Below, in pieces: positions 22,901 to 33,578 of a stretch of DNA of 64,000 bases (positions within the stretch are counted from its first letter, which is position 1; every line of letters begins with the position of its first letter). The DNA comes from Arachis hypogaea (lineage: Eukaryota > Streptophyta > Magnoliopsida > Fabales > Fabaceae), in assembly GCF_003086295.3 (NCBI RefSeq), contig NC_092048.1, positions 86,098,626 through 86,162,625 on the forward strand, written 5' to 3'. The position numbers and the translations under genes are program-made. The notes below the pieces were generated by a model, which saw nothing but the letters and a program-made list of their open reading frames with translations, had not been told where the DNA came from and made no database searches.

Positions 22901-24898
22901 AACAAGGGAATAGAGGTGGATCAAGCAAAAATAGAAGTAATTGAAAAATTACCACCACCTGCCAATGTTAAGGCAATCAGAAGCTTTCTGGGGCACGCAG
23001 GATTCTATAGGAGGTTTATAAAGGATTTTTCAAAAATTGCAAAACCTCTAAGCAATCTGCTAGCTGCTGACACACCATTTGTGTTTGACACAAAGTGCCT
23101 GCAGGCGTTTGAAACGCTGAAAGCTAAGCTGGTCACAGCACCAGTCATTTCTGCACCAGACTGGACATTACCATTTGAGCTAATATGTGATGCTAGTGAT
23201 CATGCCATTGGTGCAGTATTGGGACAGAGGCATGACAAGCTTCTGCATGTCATTTATTATGCCAGTCGCGTTCTGAATGATGCCCAGAAAAATTACACAA
23301 CCACAGAAAAAGAACTACTTGCAGTGGTTTACGCCATTGACAAGTTCAGATCATACTTAGTAGGATCAAAAGTGATTGTGTATACTGACCATGCTGCTCT
23401 TAAATATCTACTCACAAAGCAGGATTCAAAACCCAGGCTCATCAGATGGGTGTTGCTTTTGCAAGAGTTTGATATAGAAATAAGAGACAGAAAAGGGACA
23501 GAGAACCAAGTGGCTGACCATCTGTCCCGGATAGAGCCAGTGGAAGGGACGTCCCTCCCCTTTCTTGAGATCTCTGAGACGTTTCCTGATGAGCATCTAT
23601 TTGCCATTCAGGAAGCACCATGGTTTGCCGATATTGCAAACTATAAAGCTGCAAGGTTCATACCCAAGGAGTACAACAGGATACAAAAGAATAAATTAAT
23701 TACTGATGCAAAGTATTACTTGTGGGATGAACCTTATCTCTTTAAGAGATGTGCAGACGGAATAATCCGTAGGTGTGTGCCTAGAGAAGAAGCACAGAGG
23801 ATCCTATAGCATTGCCATGGATCATAATATGGAGGCCATTTCGGAGGTGAGCGAACAGCCACCAAGGTCCTCCAATGTGGCTTCTATTGGCCCACACTCT
23901 ATAAAGATTCCCGAGAGTTTGTACGTAACTGTGACAGTTGCCAAAGAGCTGGCAATCTGCCTCATGGTTACGCGATGCCTCAACAAGGAATCTTGGAGAT
24001 TGAGTTGTTTGACGTATGGGGAATTGACTTCATGGGACCTTTCCCACCATCATACTCAAACACTTATATTCTGGTGGCAGTTGACTATGTATCAAAATGG
24101 GTTGAGGCTATTGCCACACCCACCAATGATACTAAAACAGTACTGAAGTTCCTCCAGAAACATATCTTTAGCAGGTTTGGTGTCCCTAGAGTACTAATCA
24201 GTGATGGGGGCACTCACTTCTGCAATAAACAGCTTTACTCTGCCATGGTTCGGTATGGAATTCGCCACAAGGTGGCCACTCCATATCATCCACAAACCAA
24301 TGGGCAAGCTGAAGTCTCTAATAGAGAATTAAAGAGAATCCTGGAACGGACAGTAAATACCCGTAGAAAGGATTGGGCACGGAGCTTGGATGATGCTCTG
24401 TGGGCTTACAGAACAGCATTCAAGACCCCTATAGGGACCTCTCCATACCAACTGGTGTATGGTAAGGCATGTCACCTGCCCGTGGAACTGGAACATAAGG
24501 CCTACTGGGCAACCAGATTCCTAAACTTTGATGCCAAATTAGCAGGAGAAAAAAGATTGCTCCAGCTAAATGAGCTAGAGGAGTTCAGATTCACAGCTTT
24601 CGAAAATGCCAAGCTATATAAAGAAAAATAAAAAAAGTGGCATGACAGAAAGCTGTCATCTAGAATCTTTGAATCAGGACAGAAGGTTCTGTTGTTTAAC
24701 TCTAGACTCAGGCTATTCCCCGGGAAACTGAAATCCCGGTGGAGGGGACCATACGTGATTACAAGTGTATCACCATATGGTTATGTGGAGCTTCAAGATA
24801 TTGATTCTGATAAGAAGTTTATTGTCAATGGACAGAGAATCAAGCATTATCTTGAAGGCAACATTGAGCAAGAATGCTCAAGGCTAAAGCTAGATTAA
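19910..24898 (+). pseudogene. A gag-pol polyprotein (gag, protease, RT, RNase H, integrase), four stops
   Basis: One continuous frame of 1663 codons from ATG 19910, with in-frame stops at 20111 (TAA), 23807 (TAG), 23825 (TAA) and 24629 (TAA) and no frameshift. Domains: retrotransposon gag around codons 60-200; spacer with palindrome-encoded repeats around 335-380; aspartic protease with CDLGASINLIP, Asp at codon 525; RT with FMDDFSVYG, Asp 947/948; RNase H with CDASDHAIGAVLGQR, Asp 1094; H2C2 zinc finger broken by the two stops at 23807 and 23825; integrase with an intact triad (Asp 1373, Asp 1432, Glu 1468; spacing D35E) and C-terminal [13 protein letters not shown]. No CCHC knuckle was recognised in gag. 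Translation cannot pass codon 67, so the copy is dead although most catalytic residues persist. Confidence 0.95.
20916..21051 (+). repeat. Palindrome cluster inside the gag-pol frame of A
   Basis: CTGGCGCTAAAACGCCAG (20916), TGGCGTTTAACGCCAG (20948), CTGGCGTTGAACGCCC (20978), CTGGCGTTCAGACGCCAG (21009) and CTGGCGTCCAG lie in frame between gag and protease. They encode segments such as LALNAQNG and GVQTPEA. The same palindrome occurs in the LTRs and in the 3' noncoding array. Confidence 0.85.
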
Positions 24899-24939
24899 AA
24901 GCTCAGCAAGGTCCAGCTAAGGACATTAAAGAAGCGCTT

Positions 24940-24957
24940 GTTGGGAGGCAACCCAAT
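24940..24957 (+). ncRNA. Post-pol stem-loop, copy in A
   Basis: GTTGGG, loop AGGCAA, CCCAAT, 42 bases after the pol stop; the outer pair is G-T. It is in the same place as the copies in F and E. Confidence 0.5.
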
Positions 24958-25089
24958 TTTTATTTATTTTCATGGTTTTTCATGTTTTATTAGGTTCATG
25001 ATCATGTGGAGTCACAAAATAAATATTAAAAATTGAAAATGAAATCAAAAACAGCAGAAGAAAAATCACACCCTGGAGGAAGCACTTGT

Positions 25090-25262
25090 CTGGCGTTCAA
25101 CGCCAGAACAGAGCATGGTTCTGGCGCTGAACGCCCAAAATGGGCAACATCCTGGCGCTGAACGCCCAGAACAAGCATGGTTCTGGCGTTCAACGCCAGA
25201 AATGGCTAGTAAATGGGCGTTGAATGCCCAAAATGGGCACCAACCTGGCGCTGAACGCCCAG
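25090..25262 (+). repeat. 3' palindrome array of A
   Basis: Six GGCGTTCAACGCC-type units in 173 bases (for example 25090, about 25121, 25151, 25182, 25217, 25244), at roughly 30-base spacing. The spacers are variants of AGAACAAGCATGGTT and AAAATGGGC. Overlapping frames of 78-94 codons on both strands arise because the palindromes are open in every frame. Confidence 0.85.
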
Positions 25263-26811
25263 AGTTGTGTGCAAGGGCATTTTGCATGCCTAAATTGGTG
25301 CAGGGATGTAAATGCCTTGACACCTCAAGATCTGTGGACCTCACAGGATCATTTCAAGATCTGTGGACCCCACAGGATCCCCACCTTCCCTCCCCATAAT
25401 CCTAGTTTTTTTCTTTCCACATCTTCTTCTTCATCTATTCCCTCTTCTTTTGCTCGAGGGTGAGCAACATTCTAAGTTTGGTGTGGTAAAACAATTATGT
25501 GAAGGATCTATAGCTCAGTGGTAGAAAATGTGGCTGCAAATCAAGAGATACCTCAGGGGATGCACTTCCCTCCACATAATTATTGGAAGCAACTGAGGAT
25601 AGAAATACCAAAAATCACTAGGAATTAAGCCACAAAGGAAAGGAAGAGACATAAAAGAGCTCAAGAACATCATTGGTGCCTCAAGAAGGAAATGGCATCA
25701 TCACTAAGGTGGACTCGTTCCTTGTTCTTACTTTCTCTGTTTTTCGTTTTCTCTATATTAAGTGCTTATCTATGTTTGTGTCTTCATTACATGATCATTA
25801 GTAGTAATTAGTGTCTAGTTTGGTTTTATCCCCAATTAAGTTATAGTCTATTTTTCTCATCATCAGCAAACATGAATAAAATAGTAGATCTTTTGAATAA
25901 GAGGCAATAAAATTTCGAGTTTTTAATAAGAAAAATTCTAATTAGTAACATGTGGTGGCAACGCTTTCTGTCTTCTGAATGAATGCTTGAACAATGCATA
26001 TGTCTTTTGAATTTGTTGTTTAAGACTGTTAAATATGTTGGCTCTTGAAAGAATGATGAACATGAGACATGTTATTGATAATCTGAAAAATCATAAAAAT
26101 GATTCTTGAAGCAAGAAAAAGCAGCAAAGAACAAAGCATTCAAAAAAAAAAGAGAGAGAAAAAGCAAGCAGAAAAAGCCAATGACCCTTAAAACCAAAAG
26201 GCAAGGGCAAATGAAAAGGATCCCAAGGCTTTGAGCATCAGTGGATAGGAGGGCCTAAAGGACTAAAATCCTGGTCTAAGCGGCTAAACCAAGCTGTCCC
26301 TAACCATGTGCTTGTGGCGTGAAGGTGTCAAGTGAAAACTTGAGACTGAGCGGTTAAAGTCAAGGTCCAAAGCAAAAAGAAGAGTGTGCTTAAGAACTCT
26401 GGACACCTCTAATTGGGGACTTTAGCAAAGCTGAGTCACAATCTGAAAAGGTTCACCCAGTTATGTGTCTGTGGCATTTATGTATCCGGTGGTAATACTG
26501 GAAAACAAAGTGCTTAGGGCCACAGCCAAGACTCATAAAGAAGTTGTGTTCAAGAATCATCACACTGAACTAAGAGAATCAATAACACTATCTGAATTCT
26601 AAGTTCCTATAGATGTCAATCACTCTGAGCTTCAATGGATAAAGTGAGATGCCAAAACTGTTCAGAAGCAAAAAGCTACTAGTCCCGCTCATCTAATTAG
26701 AATCTGAGCTTCAATCAAAAACTCTGAGATATTATTGCTTCTCAACCTATTAGTCTTCTATTTTATTTATCTAGTTGCTTGAGGACAAGCAACAGTTTAA
26801 GTTTGGTGTTG
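25263..26811 (+). other. Noncoding 3' region of A with PPT-like end
   Basis: No ORF supported. AAGTTTGGTGT occurs at 25474-25484 and at 26799-26809, two bases before the 3' LTR, where the polypurine tract is expected. An A-rich purine tract lies at about 26140-26170. Confidence 0.6.
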
Positions 26812-28340
26812 TGATGAGCGAATATTTTATACGCTTTTTGGGGGTAATTTCATATAGTTTTGAGTATGTTTTAGTTAGTTTTTAGTCTATTTTTATTAGT
26901 TTTTAGGAAAAGTTCATATTTCTGGACTTTACTATGAGTTGTGTATTTTTCTGTAATTTCAGGTATTTTTCTGGCTGAAATTGAAGGAGCTGAGCAAAAA
27001 TCTGATTCAGGCTGAAAAAGGACTGCTGATGCTGTTGGATTCTGACCTCCCTGCACTCAAAGTAAATTTTCTGGAGCTACAGAACTCGACATGGCATGAT
27101 TCCAATTGCGTTGGAAAGTAGACATCCAGGGCTTTCCGGCAATATATAATAGTCCATACTTTGCACAAGGATAGACGACGTAAACTGGCGTTCAACGCCA
27201 GTTCTCTGCCCAATTCTAGCGTCCAGCGCCAGAAAAGGATCAAAAGCTGGAGTTGAACGCCCAAACTGGCATAAAAACTGGCGTTCAACTCCACAAATGG
27301 CCTCTGCACGTGAATTGCTTAAGTCTCAGCCCAGCACACACCAAGTGGGCCCCAGAAGTGGATCTCTGCATCATCCATCATAGTTTGTAACCCTAGGCTA
27401 CTAGTTTAGTATTTAAACAACTTTTAGAGACTTATTTTGTATCTCATGACATTTTAGATCTAAACTTTGTATTCTCTGACGGCATGAGTCTCTAAACCCC
27501 ATTGTTGGGGGTGAGGAGCTCTGCTGTGTCTCGATGAATTAATGCAAGTATTTCTGTTTTCCATTCAAACACGCTTGTTCCTATCTAAGATGTTCATTCG
27601 CGCTTAACTGTGATGAAGGTGATGATCTGTGACATTCATCACCTTCCTCAAACCATGAACGTCTGCCTGACAACCACCTCCGTTCTATATCCGAATGAAT
27701 GAGGATCTCTTAGATTCTTTAATCAAAATCTCCGTGGTATAAGCTAGAACTGATGGCGGCATTCATGAGAATCCGGAAAGTCTAAACCTTGTCTGTGGTA
27801 TTCCGAGTAAGATTCAAGGATTGAATGACTATGAAGAGCTTCAAACTCCTGAAGGCTGGGCGTTAGTAACAGACGCAAAAGGATAGTAAATCCTATTCCA
27901 ACCGGATCGAGAACCAACCGGTGATTAGCCGTGCTGTGACAGAGCGCGTGAGCGTAATTTTCACTGGAAGGAAGGAAGGTAGCCATTGACAACGGTGATC
28001 CACCAACACACAGCTTGCCATAGGAGGACGTGCGTGCGTGAACAAGAAGACAGAGGAAAGCAGAGATTCAGAAGACAAAGCATCTCCAAAACTCCAACAT
28101 ATTCTCCATTACTGCATAACAAGTAACCTTTGATCCATGCTCTATTGTTTATTTGCAATTCAACTAATAAACATAATTGACCTCCTAACTGAGATTTACA
28201 AGATAACCATAGATTGCTTTAAACCAACAATCTCCGTGGGATTCGACCCTTACTCACGTGAGGTATTACTTGGACGACCCAGTGCACTTGCTGGTCAGTG
28301 GTACGAGTTGTGAAAAGTGTGATTCACAAATCGTGCACCA
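26812..28340 (+). repeat. 3' LTR of A
   Basis: Same length as the 5' LTR, about 28 substitutions by eye. It begins TGATGAGCGA (one change from the 5' LTR) and ends GTGCACCA. Confidence 0.95.
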
Positions 28341-28900
28341 ATAATGCAACAAAACAGAGCAATTTCACATAGCAACAGAAATTCAAACAAGCCTAAATCC
28401 ACTACTCAGCCCAGATTCGCTAACCACCTAAATCAAACTAAACTAACTAACTAAGCTAATCTGACTAAACCAATGTAATTAACAATAAGTAGTAAAAAGG
28501 ATGCAGAACAGGGGGGGTATGGAACCTGGAATGCAGAAAATGAACGGGGCAAATGAAAGGAAGGTGAAGTGGAGTGGTAGTTTGACGTCACTGTGAAGCT
28601 TGCGCCGGCGACACTAGTGGTCGCGACGGTGCTTAGAGCGGCGCTGAGGCTGGCTGTGAGAGAGAGAGCAGAGATAGAGAGGGTCGAGTGAAGGAGAGAA
28701 AGGGAGAGAGGAAGAGGGGGCCGGGTGGTAACGGCGGCGGTGATGGTTACGGACTGCTCGCTGGAGGGCCGCCGGTGGTTGGTTACTCAGAGGTGAGGTT
28801 GAAGATGGAGGGAAATGGAACGTTGGGGATGAAGGGAACGAATGGGGGTTGCGCGAATGCGCTAGGGCTTTGCGTCCCTAGTTAAATGGAATTTTTAAAT
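28341..28900 (-). other. UTR-like region of C (minus strand) next to the A insertion
   Basis: On the minus strand an AAGCCCTAG-type box (about 28860) is followed by pyrimidine-rich sequence with CAACGTTCCATTTCC, which also occurs in D at about 10750. Then comes a possible donor CATTCCAG|GTTCCA near 28530. This is the same order as D and E upstream of ORF3. The 65-codon plus-strand frame at 28688 reads the complement of this region and is not supported. Confidence 0.45.
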
Positions 28901-29355
28901 CCACGCGATCGCGCACCGTGCGCATCCGCGTGGGTGATAGAAATAGGGAAGTGGCGCGGAGGCGCCATACGCGCCTACGCGTGGATGGAAGAGTTAAGGG
29001 TTGGCACGGATGCGTACGGTGCGCGTCCGTGCAGATATGCTGGCCCAGAGGCACAAAAGAGGCCCAGAGTTGGCACAACTCTCGGGTCTTTGGCCTGGGT
29101 GATGCTGAAACGCATTGACGCGTGTGCGCATTGTGTGCGTTCGAGTGTATAGGTTGAGCTTATGGAATGGACGCGGAGGTGCGGAGCACGCCAGCGCGTA
29201 AGCGAAGAAACAGGGAGTGGCGCGGACACGTACAGTGTGCGTCCACTTGGGTCGAGACACAGAGTTGGCCCAAAAGTGGCACAACTCTCGGGTCCTTGGC
29301 CCAGATAGTTGAAATGAGCAGCCGCCACGTGCGCGCGCTATGCGCTTGCGCGTGG
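28901..29355 (-). repeat. Array of GC-rich hairpins in C
   Basis: Begins with CCACGCG/CGCGTGG (28901-28907 and 28927-28933), the same stem as the last hairpin of D at 10650. CGCG-rich palindromes alternate with a GTGGCACAACTCTCGGGTC-type segment (about 29070 and 29275). Seven overlapping open frames on both strands reflect composition only. Confidence 0.7.
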
Positions 29356-29662
29356 CTTGGGGTTTTTTTTTTCAAAGAGCATCAAAAGACCTCATAACTT
29401 TCCATCCTTCTCCAAAACTCCAGAACAAGTTAAGGTGCAAGATTAAGCGCATTTTGAAACATAGGGGATTTTTCAAACAACTTGAGAAAACTTGCAATTC
29501 AAGCAAAAATTCAAATTCAAAGAATTATCCCTAATTAAAGCATAGGACGTACAGATACCTTAGCAATCAAAGCAAATACACTACAAAGTAAAGAAACTCT
29601 ATACAATGGAACTCAATTCATTCATTCATTATATCTACAAGAGGATGAAAAGAGTTTACCAT

Positions 29663-29680
29663 GGTGGGGTATCTCCCACC
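29663..29680 (-). ncRNA. Post-ORF2 stem-loop, copy in C
   Basis: Minus strand GGTGGG, loop AGATAC, CCCACC. Compared with D and E only the loop differs. Confidence 0.55.
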
Positions 29681-29728
29681 AAGCACTTTTAGTTTAAGTC
29701 CTTAAGTTGGACATTGGGAGGCTTCTTG

Positions 29729-30286
29729 TCAAGGTGGCTTATGCTTGTATCCATCCTTGAACCTCCAAGAGTGCTTGTCCTTCAATCGGTTGTCAGAAGT
29801 TCCAACCTTCTTCATTAAGATTCGGTGAGGTCCTCTCCAAGATGTGAGCTCCTGAAATTGACTATCATAGGATAATCCAGGATCCCATATCTTGTCCTCG
29901 CACCCATCTTCTAGTTGATTGCCTTGACTTTGTCCGGGTGACAAGAAAGCAGAATTCTCATGGAAGCACCAAACTACTCTTCTAGACCCATTTAATTGAG
30001 CATTACACCAATCTATGCTCTTCAATTTCGAGCTTCCCACCATAATGAGCCTAGATTTAGAACACCAACCACTAAACATCCTCCTCTTTCGCTTAATTCC
30101 ACAAAGCGCCCTAAATTGGCCATCCGTTTCAAGCAAACCATACTCAAGTGGGATAATAAAGCTGAGAGTTAGAAGTTTTACCCACTCAAGTGAAGGATTG
30201 GATGACGAATTAGGTGGAGGAGTTCCCAAAGATCTTGATAAAGCATGCTCTACTCCCGTCCATCCTCTTCTAGAGGTTTCCACCAC
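29729..30286 (-). CDS. C ORF2, unrecognised 185-aa protein
   Basis: Open frame of 185 codons downstream of ORF1, in a different frame. Trp- and Cys-rich middle (WCSKSRLIMVG, SIDWCNAQLNGSRRVVW), then NQLEDGCEDKIWDP and a basic C-terminus. A related but broken copy lies in D at 9531-10010. No signal peptide, membrane segment or enzymatic motif was recognised. It lies where pol lies in E and is followed 48 bases later by the stem-loop that follows integrase in E. It could be a highly degenerate pol remnant, a captured host sequence, or an element-specific protein. The start codon is uncertain; homology to D is clear only from EYGLLETDGQ onwards (about codon 48). Confidence 0.5.
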   Translation of the reverse strand: MVETSRRGWTGVEHALSRSLGTPPPNSSSNPSLEWVKLLTLSFIIPLEYGLLETDGQFRALCGIKRKRRMFSGWCSKSRLIMVGSSKLKSIDWCNAQLNGSRRVVWCFHENSAFLSPGQSQGNQLEDGCEDKIWDPGLSYDSQFQELTSWRGPHRILMKKVGTSDNRLKDKHSWRFKDGYKHKPP

Positions 30287-30384
30287 TTGGCAAGGTTTTT
30301 CAAGTTCCTCCTCATGCTAAGCTTCCTCAAGATCACATTCTTCTGCCCCATCACTCTCATCATAGATAGGAGGTATAGTGAAAT

Positions 30385-31578
30385 CTACTCATCATCAAGT
30401 CTAGGAAATTTGGGAAAGGACTCTTCAAACTTGAAAGGATCATATGTTGATTCGGAATCATCATAGATAGGAGCGCCTGTTGCTTGGAATACTTGTCCCA
30501 GTTCTTCATTCTCAGTAGGCTTTGGAGGTTTCAAGTCTTCCTCAACCTTGCTTTCTGATCCACTGGGGGAAGGTTCAACAAGATCGTCAAGGAAATTGAT
30601 CAACATGGGCAAAAGATCACTAGTGATAGTATCCACTTCTTGATCAATTTCCTTCAACTCTCTGTTTACTTCCGCAACATTACTCTTCTCTTCAATATCA
30701 CCTCCAAACTTCTTGGAAGGGGGTTCTTCAATTCGAGATTCCTTTATGTGCTCAACGTATCCTAAACATCCATCCACTACTTCTTTTTGTTCGTTAATCT
30801 CTATCTTCTCCTCTTGTTGCCCTTCTTGCTTCAATTCTTCTTCCTTACCATGGAGCTTTAAGTTCCTATCCTCACTAAACTCCTTGATTGTTTCTCCACA
30901 TTCAATAATGGGGGTACTTATGGTGCATGAACTTAGGTGGGACGTTAAGTGATTCAGGGCTTCTACCATACTAGCTATCCTTGCTCTTAGCTCCTTAAAC
31001 TTAGTTTCATCCTCCTCTTACCGCCTTAAGATGCGAGATTCAAGGTCTCTCAGTTCTAATATAAAGGCTTCATCGGGAGGTGGTGTTGAAAGAGAGAATT
31101 CATTGGTTAAGGGAAGATTGTCGTAACCGGAAGGTGGTTTATATTGGTGGAGTTCTTGAGGTGGTGTATGTAGAATTTGTGGATCTTGGGAATATTGGTA
31201 TTGGGATGGTGGTTGTTCTATATGTGATTCGAATGGTGGTTGATATGGTGTGTATGAGTTATGGTCATGTAGAGTTGAATGGTGATGTGAGGCTTGTGAG
31301 TATGATGTGTGGCTATATCGAGGAATGGGGTCACATGCATATGATGATTGTGGTTGACAACCACAATAAGGGTTATCACACACATTGGACTGGTATACAT
31401 TAGGATCAGAATTATACCCATAAGAGTTCGTAGGAGGTTGTTGCCATGAAGGTTGTTCATAAGCTTGAGGTTCCTCCCATCCTTGATTCTCAAATCCTTG
31501 ATGCATATCCTCATTAGAGCTTCCATTTCCTACAACATAGTTTGAACTACACTCATAGCCAAAAGGATGAGAATTCAT
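30385..31578 (-). pseudogene. C ORF1, Tyr/Gln/Pro-rich and acidic protein, one internal stop
   Basis: A frame of about 398 codons from MNSHPFGYECSS (31578), interrupted by a single TAA at 31018-31020; the two halves are in the same frame. The first ~185 residues are low-complexity: Tyr, Gln, Pro, His and Ser with repeats such as QPPSQYQYSQDP. The second half is Glu/Lys-rich with a short predicted helix (MVEALNHLTSHL) and ends PRLDDE. No CCHC knuckle, retrotransposon-gag signature or protease DSG/DLG motif is seen. By position it replaces gag. The acidic half resembles D ORF1 at 8953-9528. A nucleocapsid-like role is conceivable but unsupported. Confidence 0.55.
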
Positions 31579-31718
31579 AATGAAAGAGAAAATAAAAACA
31601 AAGGGCAATAATAAAAAAAATAAAGAAAATAAAATCCTAACTAGTAAAAACTGGTAAACAAACCAAAGTTCAAGCTATTCACAATATATACAATAGCCAA
31701 TAACATAGCACCATTGGG

Positions 31719-31736
31719 TCCCCGGCAACGGCGCCA
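31719..31736 (-). other. Primer binding site of C, tRNA-Asp
   Basis: Plus strand TCCCCGGCAACGGCGCCA; perfect 18-nt match to the tRNA-Asp 3' end, three bases from the 5' LTR, the same spacing as in E. Confidence 0.85.
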
Positions 31737-31739
31737 TTT

Positions 31740-33293
31740 AGATGAACGAACTTTTGTGTTGTCTAGAATTCCACTAATGAATTCTCGTTGTAAAGTATAG
31801 TTTCTAAACCAAACAATAGTCCTTTCATACAAAAATTTAGGTTGTCACAAGTAACAAACCCCAATAAATTTTAACCAGAGCATTTGGACTCCGGGTCGTC
31901 TCCCTAGGAAACAATGTAATGCATGCGTATTGGCTATGATGGGGTAGAAATAGGGGGTTTTGTTTATGAGATGGCAAGAAAGTAAACTGATTGAGTAAGT
32001 AAAGAAAGCAAAATAAAGAACTCTTGGCTAAGACTTGGGTACTTGAGATCACCATCCTAGTTAACAACCAATTATTGACAATTATGAGAGGCCAACCCAT
32101 TAAGTCTACTTCTCGAAGCCTTAAGTACGTAACATTTACTCCTAGACTTGAAGTATGTCAAATAGGCTTGATCACATCCACCCCTAAGTCCTAACCTACC
32201 TACTAATTGGCTAAGTAGTGGGTTAGTGTCAATGGACTTCAAATTGATCACCCAGGGTTCTTAAATCACCAAACCCATTATGCCCAAAAACTCAAGATCA
32301 CTCAAGTCCCTTGGCTTAGGCCAAAAGTTGACAAAACTACTCAAAAACTAAAGAGAGCATTTCATCAAACACTTAGAATGCAATAAAAGTCAACATCATA
32401 AATTTCAAGGATACTAAAATCTACCACTATTAATTGCAAGAAAGGGAGATCACAACTCAATTCATCAATCAAAGAAACATCAACATCAAAATTGCATTAA
32501 ATGTAAACAAATCCAACATGAGTCATCATCACAAAAGAGAGCAAAATGAGAAATTAACATAAAAACTAAGAGAGTCAAGATGTAGAGATGAGAAATTATC
32601 AAAGAAGCAAGATGAGATCAAGTAATCAAACATGAAATTAAAATAATCTAACATAATCTTAACCTAATTCTAGAGAGAAGAGGGAGATTCTCTCTCTAGA
32701 AAACTAACTAAAGGCTCATGTTGGCTAAACTAATTGCTCTCCCATTTGCTTGGACTTCAATTTTGCATGAAATACACTCAGAACAAGTTGGAATTGGGCC
32801 TGGGCAGCTCAGAAATCGCCCCCAGCGTTTTGCCTTCAAGTGGGCCACGTGAGAGTATTGGCGCGTGTGCATCATGTGCGCGTGCGTGTCGATTGGTAAA
32901 TTCTCAACCCGTGCGGACGCGGCGTGTACGCGTGCGCGTCTATAGGTGAAACCACTTTTGCGCGTGCGCGCCTGGTGCGCGTGCGTGTCCTTTGGTGCAT
33001 TCCCAATCTTTGTTTCTTCATGTATTCTCCCTTTTTGTATGCTTTTCTCCTCATTTCTTCCATCCAATACTTGCCTTATGGACCTGAATTCACTCATCAA
33101 ACACATCAAGGCATCGAATGGGATTAAAGTTAATTAAAATCACCAATTTAGGGCCTAAAAAGCACGTTTTTATACTTAAGCAAAATTCAAGGGAGAATTA
33201 CAAAACCATGCTATTTCATTGAATAAATACGAGAAAAGGTGACAAAATCCCCCAAAATAAGCACAAGATAAATCACGAAATCGGGGTTTATCA
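31740..33293 (-). repeat. 5' LTR of C
   Basis: TGATAAACCCC at 33293 to GTTCATCT at 31740; the terminal A of the usual CA has changed to T. 1554 bp against 1546 bp for the 3' LTR. The GC-rich patch at about 32855-33000 carries an extra ~11 bases relative to the 3' LTR. Enclosed frames (up to 133 codons) are LTR readings. Confidence 0.9.
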
Positions 33294-33298
33294 GTTAA

Positions 33299-33578
33299 CA
33301 TTCTAACTCTCTTTTTAGTTTTCTCACTAACACTTATATTCTTTAGGGCATGATGACTATGGTTGCTTAACAAACAAGCATTCTGTTCTCATTGTATGAA
33401 TTCGTGGTTGCAGTTGATTTGAATTCTGTATTTTGTCTACTTGCATTCAAAGTTTTCATTCTTTTTTACTCACTTCATGAATCTGTCAATCCTCTTGCCT
33501 TCTGTATATGCTTAATGCCTTGCTTTGTTTTCCTCTACGTGGCTTAATTGTTTATATCTTGTATATCTATTTTTCAGG
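33299..33578 (+). other. End of the intron-like region of D
   Basis: T-rich sequence without coding potential, ending CTATTTTTCAGG directly before the ORF3 ATG: a long pyrimidine stretch and AG, as at a plant 3' splice site. Confidence 0.45.

Larger units (their letters stand above)
17678..28340 (+). mobile_element. Element A: full-length Athila-like Ty3 retrotransposon
   Basis: 10,663 bp with two LTRs of identical length (1529 bp), a tRNA-Asp primer site, one long gag-pol frame and a noncoding 3' region with palindrome array and PPT-like motif. By eye the LTRs differ at about 28 positions (~1.8%) with no length change, so this is the youngest insertion of the D/C/A nest. Size, LTR length and palindromes resemble what I recall of the abundant peanut element FIDEL and relatives; a library comparison would settle the name. 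Autonomous in structure but inactivated by at least four stops. Confidence 0.95.
11857..33293 (-). mobile_element. Element C: non-autonomous Athila-like element containing element A
   Basis: Minus-strand element with LTRs at 31740-33293 (5') and 11857-13402 (3'), a tRNA-Asp primer site, ORF1, ORF2, stem-loop, GC hairpins, UTR/intron-like region (interrupted by A), ORF3, duplicated polypurine tract and 3' LTR. Without A it is about 10.8 kb. No protease, RT or integrase is present, so it must be mobilised by another element; E-like elements share its ORF3, noncoding 3' region, primer-site spacing and LTR start. By eye the two LTRs differ at about 40 of ~1545 positions plus a few indels. Confidence 0.9.

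Noticed and set aside
25090..25262. CRISPR-like regular repeats
   Set aside because: The units are palindromes with short related spacers inside a plant retrotransposon, in clusters also present in LTRs and coding sequence. No cas genes; eukaryotic context.
17873..28158. Conserved minus-strand ORFs (100, 82, 61 codons) found twice
   Set aside because: Conservation is due to LTR duplication only; they lie in U3/R sequence of A on the antisense strand.
31080..31526. His/Met/Tyr-rich ORFs overlapping C ORF1
   Set aside because: They are antisense or shifted readings of the low-complexity Tyr/Gln/Pro-rich ORF1.
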